This document shows positions 60,879 to 64,000 of a stretch of 64,000 bases of DNA, piece by piece. Numbering within the stretch: the stretch's first letter is position 1; each line of letters starts with the position of its first letter. Both the position numbers and the translations under genes were made by a program. Under the pieces are notes generated by a model, which saw only the letters and a program-made list of their open reading frames with translations, made no database searches and was not told the origin of the DNA. Source of the DNA: JBCDJG01 sp038748065 (lineage in GTDB: Bacteria > Pseudomonadota > Gammaproteobacteria > Pseudomonadales > Halieaceae); contig JBCDJG010000020.1 in NCBI GenBank assembly GCA_038748065.1, positions 1 to 64,000 on the forward strand, read 5' to 3'.

Positions 60879-62343
60879 GGTTTGCCACAGGGAAGCGCTC
60901 TGGGTACACCAGCATTACCTCTGCACCAACGTCCACGCCCTTGGACACCACTACATGGCGGCCGTCACCGAGGCCCAAGGTAACCGGTACCCGTTCGGGC
61001 TCTCCGTCGTGCCAGAGGAAGACGACCGGCTGTTGCTCGTGGTAAAAAATCGCTTCGACCGGTAACAGCAGGGCACTATCGAAACGCTCCACCAGTACCG
61101 ATGCGCGTGCCGACATTCCTGGACGCAGGCGGGCGTCGCCGTTTTCCAGATCAATGCGAACCCGGAAGGAGCGCGTGCCCTGAGCTTCATCTCTAGCAGC
61201 GAGGGTGCCAACCACATCCACGGCGCCCATTAGTCGCAGGGCAGGGTAGGCTTCTGGGCGTATTGTTGCCCCCTGCCCCGGCGCCAGCTTGCCGACCTCG
61301 GTTTCACTTATGTTCATGTGCGCCACCAGGCTGGACAGATCCGGGATCACGGCAAAGCCCTGTCGCTGCCAGAGCGAATCACCGACCTGAACCTTGCGCT
61401 TCTCGCCCTGAATAGAGATGGTCTTGTAGATGACCAGGCCAGAGACGGGCGCTGTAAGCTCGGTCATGCCGAGGTAGTCTTTGCTGCGCTCCCGGTCTGC
61501 TTCCAGCGCTGCAATCTTGTTTTCGATCTGAGCAATCGTAGCGGCCTGCTTGCGGCTCTGGTCGGCGTAGGTCTGGCGATAGACCTCGACTTCGCGCTCG
61601 CGGTTAGCCAACTGCAGCTCCGCCTGTCTGCGCTCCGAAGGCAGGGTGACTTCGTTGAGCACGCGCAGCTGGTGCTGGGCGAGTTCGAAAGCGGCCTGGG
61701 CTTCACGCGCGGCTTCCTTGGCCTCAAACAGGCTCTTCTCCCGTGTCAGGCCCTTGTCGAAGAGCTCTGTCTCAGTGGCCAGCAGTTTGCGGGCTTTGTC
61801 CCGCTCTGCCCGCGTGCGCCGCTCTTCTTTCTCGGCCTGGGCGGTGCGCAGGGGTATACTGCCCTGATCCAGGGTTTGGAGCTTCAGGCTGGCCAGCTCT
61901 AACTGGTGTTCCAATTCGGCTACCCGGTCGGCACTGCCGGTTTCATGCAGTGCGAGATCGGCCCTGGCCTGGTCGAGCTTGATCTGCTGATCCCGAATGT
62001 CGTGGCCGATTTTTTCGATGTCCTCTTTGAATGGGGTGGCATCGAAGCGGGCCACGGTGTCGCCGGCCTGCACCAGCTCTCCTTCGGGGACCAGGAACAC
62101 CGCCTTGCCACGGTTGCTCGGCAGGGCCGATGACAGCAGCACCGAGTGGCTGGCATCCAGTTCAGCCAGCGCCGTCACGCGAACTTCAAAAGGCGCTTCG
62201 GTCACGTGGGTGACCGGCGAGAACAGGCCCGCAATGGGTGCGGGCGGTGCCTCGTCTGACACCCACAGTGAGGCAAACAAGAGGCATAGCGCGATCGCGG
62301 CGGCGCCGATCAGGAGGCTACGGCGTCTATCAGCGAGCAGCAT
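60865..62343 (-). CDS. HlyD-type periplasmic adaptor of ABC exporter
   Basis: 492 residues: N-terminal TM anchor (LLIGAAAIALCLLFASLWV), long coiled coil (about 120-290, E/R/Q-rich) between lipoyl halves, and HlyD_D23-like C-terminal part (ELTAPVSGLVIYKTI; VPVTLGLGDGRHVVVSKG). It links the inner-membrane ABC part to the TolC-like channel. The start ATG overlaps the TolC gene by 14 nt. Confidence 0.93.
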   Translation of the reverse strand: MLLADRRRSLLIGAAAIALCLLFASLWVSDEAPPAPIAGLFSPVTHVTEAPFEVRVTALAELDASHSVLLSSALPSNRGKAVFLVPEGELVQAGDTVARFDATPFKEDIEKIGHDIRDQQIKLDQARADLALHETGSADRVAELEHQLELASLKLQTLDQGSIPLRTAQAEKEERRTRAERDKARKLLATETELFDKGLTREKSLFEAKEAAREAQAAFELAQHQLRVLNEVTLPSERRQAELQLANREREVEVYRQTYADQSRKQAATIAQIENKIAALEADRERSKDYLGMTELTAPVSGLVIYKTISIQGEKRKVQVGDSLWQRQGFAVIPDLSSLVAHMNISETEVGKLAPGQGATIRPEAYPALRLMGAVDVVGTLAARDEAQGTRSFRVRIDLENGDARLRPGMSARASVLVERFDSALLLPVEAIFYHEQQPVVFLWHDGEPERVPVTLGLGDGRHVVVSKGVDVGAEVMLVYPERFPVANHAAR

Positions 62344-63757
62344 CAGTAATCCCGTGCCCGGTCGCCATGGCCAGGTCCTGCTCGGCTAGCAAGTAGTCAA
62401 CCTTGGCCGACAGAGCGCGGTGACGGGCCCTATTCAACTCGTGCTGGCTTTCGAAGTATTCAAGCTCCGTCACGTCTCCGCGGCGCCACAAAATCTGCTG
62501 TTGCTCGTGCTTCTGTTCAGCCAGGGCCTGATATTCTCGAATAAAATCGAGGGCGCTGCGTGCGCGCTGGGCGGCGCTGTAGGATTTGCGCACCTGGGAG
62601 ATAATAGAGCGCTGCAGGTAATCGAACTCGCGCTGTTGGGCGCGACGGTGCAGATATAACTTGCGTTGCTTGATTTTGGTCTCGGAGTTCTGCAGGTCGG
62701 TGTTCATGCGCAGGCCAACGCCGAAACGCTGGTCGTCCACATTGAAAGAATCGTCAATGCTTTCTCCTTCGCCAATCAGGGAGTATTGCAGCGAGACCTC
62801 CATAGGAGGCAGGTTGCCGATCTTGGTTGATTCGATGCGGTGGTTGGTCATCGTCAGCTCCTCGCGCTTGGCCAGGAGTTCGATGCGGTGGTTGATGGCC
62901 ATATCCTCCAGATTCTGCAGGGGCCATTCCACCAGCGGTGATTCCACCTCCCGCAGTACGCGAGTATCAATCGAGAGCAGCTCTTCATAGTCCATGCCGA
63001 GCAGTAGCCGGAAGGCATCCTCCTGGCTGCCACGATCCAGTGCGGCTATGTCCTGTGACTGACGCGCGTCGATGGTGCGCAGTTTCGCCTCGGAGAGCTC
63101 GAGCGCCGAGGCCTCGCCATTGCGGTGACGAATCTCCTGAGCCTGGAAGAAGGAATCCGCAATCTGCCGCTCGTCGTCGGCCAACTGTTCCGAACGAATG
63201 GCCATGGCCAGCTTCAGGTAGGCCGAAACCACCTCATTAGCCAACTCCTCGCGACCGATCTCCACCATGCGCTGGCTGCGGGCCGAATTGATCTCCGCCT
63301 GGTATATCGCGAGCTTGCGATTATCCAGCGGGTTGTCGAAGAATGGCAGGGTATAGCTGAAGCGCCACTCCGAGAGGGTATTGCTGCCAAAGGAGGAGTG
63401 ATACAGGCCCACGTTATAGCGAGAGCCGGACTCGTTGGCCTTGTCCATAAACAGGCTGTAGGTGCTGCCCACCTCGGCGCCCAAACGAGCGTCGGAGGAG
63501 AGTGACGAACCGAAGCGAGTTTTATAGACCGAGCGAGCACTCTCGTAGTCGAGTTCACTGAGAGCGGTTTTGTCGATCAGGTTGAGCATCTGGTGGTTGG
63601 CGTTCAGGGCATAGGCCACCGCCTGATCGACCGACAAAACGGTATCGGTGCCCGTATAGGCGCTGAAGCTGTGCTCCTCGCCTTGCGCCAGGCAGGCACA
63701 GAGCGCGGCCGCGGCGAGCCAGCCGCCGCGGCCTGTACGCGAGTGAGTCGTACTCAG
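62330..63757 (-). CDS. TolC-family outer membrane efflux protein, apparent CTG start
   Basis: 475 residues if started at CTG 63757. The OEP repeats are seen: SVDQAVAYALNANHQ, NLAxR-like helices and a long coiled coil with internal repeat (ELANEVVSAYLKLA; ISQVRKSYSAAQRA). Only the CTG reading supplies a signal peptide (STTHSRTGRGGWLAAAALCACLAQG); the first standard in-frame start, TTG 63637, would delete it. CTG is preceded 7 nt upstream by GGAGG. The start overlaps the stop of the preceding gene (CTGA). Confidence 0.88.
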   Translation of the reverse strand: MSTTHSRTGRGGWLAAAALCACLAQGEEHSFSAYTGTDTVLSVDQAVAYALNANHQMLNLIDKTALSELDYESARSVYKTRFGSSLSSDARLGAEVGSTYSLFMDKANESGSRYNVGLYHSSFGSNTLSEWRFSYTLPFFDNPLDNRKLAIYQAEINSARSQRMVEIGREELANEVVSAYLKLAMAIRSEQLADDERQIADSFFQAQEIRHRNGEASALELSEAKLRTIDARQSQDIAALDRGSQEDAFRLLLGMDYEELLSIDTRVLREVESPLVEWPLQNLEDMAINHRIELLAKREELTMTNHRIESTKIGNLPPMEVSLQYSLIGEGESIDDSFNVDDQRFGVGLRMNTDLQNSETKIKQRKLYLHRRAQQREFDYLQRSIISQVRKSYSAAQRARSALDFIREYQALAEQKHEQQQILWRRGDVTELEYFESQHELNRARHRALSAKVDYLLAEQDLAMATGHGITDAAR

Positions 63758-64000
63758 TTCCTCACCTCCAGATCGAAGGTGATCGACAGGCTGCCCGTAT
63801 CGGTGCTGCCATCCTCGGCATCGACCGAGGTTATACGCAGCTCGCCCACATTGGGGCCTAGTTGGAAGCCATCACAGGGGAAGACCACGTTAATGGTAAT
63901 CACCTGACCCGGCTGGAGAACGCCACTGCTCTGGTCGGGCACCACGAAGGGCAGGGTGGAGAAGTCGAAGCGGATGGGCTTGCCGCCCGTATTGCTGATA
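63754..64000 (-). CDS. Partial protein with an ASH/choice-of-anchor-D-like Ig domain
   Basis: 82 C-terminal residues are visible; the frame is open to the right edge. They read as one beta-sandwich unit: ISNTGGKPIRFDF, LPFVVPDQSSGVLQPGQVI, INVVFPCDGFQLGPN and end in SLSITFDLEV. The NTGG...LxPGQ...V.F.P pattern is typical of choice-of-anchor-D/ASH-type domains in secreted surface proteins. The gene is directly upstream of and coupled to the TolC gene, so it may be an exported cargo or an accessory of the ABC exporter. Confidence 0.6.
   Translation of the reverse strand, partial: ISNTGGKPIRFDFSTLPFVVPDQSSGVLQPGQVITINVVFPCDGFQLGPNVGELRITSVDAEDGSTDTGSLSITFDLEVRN
63761..63769 (-). promoter_or_regulatory. 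Strong Shine-Dalgarno site before the CTG start of the TolC gene
   Basis: On the minus strand GGAGGTGAG lies 7 nt (from GGAGG) upstream of CTG at 63757, inside the end of the preceding gene. It supports a noncanonical start there. Confidence 0.7.

Overview
The window is about 64 kb of moderately GC-rich (roughly 60 percent by eye), densely coded chromosomal DNA with many 4-14 nt gene overlaps. Gene content points to a free-living, aerobic, Gram-negative gammaproteobacterium, probably marine and of the Halieaceae/OM60-NOR5 type. The clues are a PrkA-YeaH-SpoVR trio, a BepA-like protease, PhoX, TonB-dependent receptors, several RND pumps, a Rieske oxygenase and an M81 peptidase. The taxonomic guess is inference only. 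No rRNA, tRNA, CRISPR array, prophage or insertion sequence was seen.

Layout. 1-10.5 kb: C-terminal end of a BepA-like protease, YghU-type GST, a leftward FHA / SOUL / glutathione-peroxidase set, an RND efflux pair, XdhC and a patatin lipoprotein. 10.5-13.4 kb: leftward FecR-OmpA-CHASE2 operon whose CHASE2 protein ends in what looks like a decayed HD-GYP tail. 13.9-21 kb: prkA-yeaH-spoVR, then an uncommon heparanase-like GH79 protein and an unrecognised protein. 21-25 kb: methyltransferase/YtfJ pair, then the Tat-exported phosphatase PhoX with a downstream tatA. 25.3-30.5 kb: Fur-box-preceded heme uptake operon (receptor, HmuTUV, heme monooxygenase). 30.6-35.6 kb: a large exported tryptophan-repeat protein, RidA with a 59-aa partner, a thioesterase and a glycosyltransferase.

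35.8-49.1 kb looks like a catabolic and uptake island. A rightward run encodes an amidohydrolase, an alpha/beta hydrolase, an M81 MlrC-like peptidase, an HD-domain protein of possible diiron oxygenase type, a DUF819 membrane protein and a small exported protein. It faces a leftward, overlapping pair (CrtI-like FAD oxidoreductase and Rieske oxygenase) and is followed by a LuxR-type regulator and a TonB-dependent receptor. Together these could import, hydrolyse and oxidise one organic substrate, which is unknown. This is my main candidate for an undescribed system.

49-64 kb: a small exported protein with a repeated TGRPP motif, an exported retropepsin-like protease, a LysR regulator with a second RND pump (odd proton-relay residues), an exported protein with about 18 ankyrin repeats, a second glycosyltransferase, and a leftward MacAB-TolC-like export operon. 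In that operon three successive junctions overlap by exactly 14 nt, and the TolC gene appears to start at CTG directly behind a strong Shine-Dalgarno site. Its first visible gene runs off the right edge.
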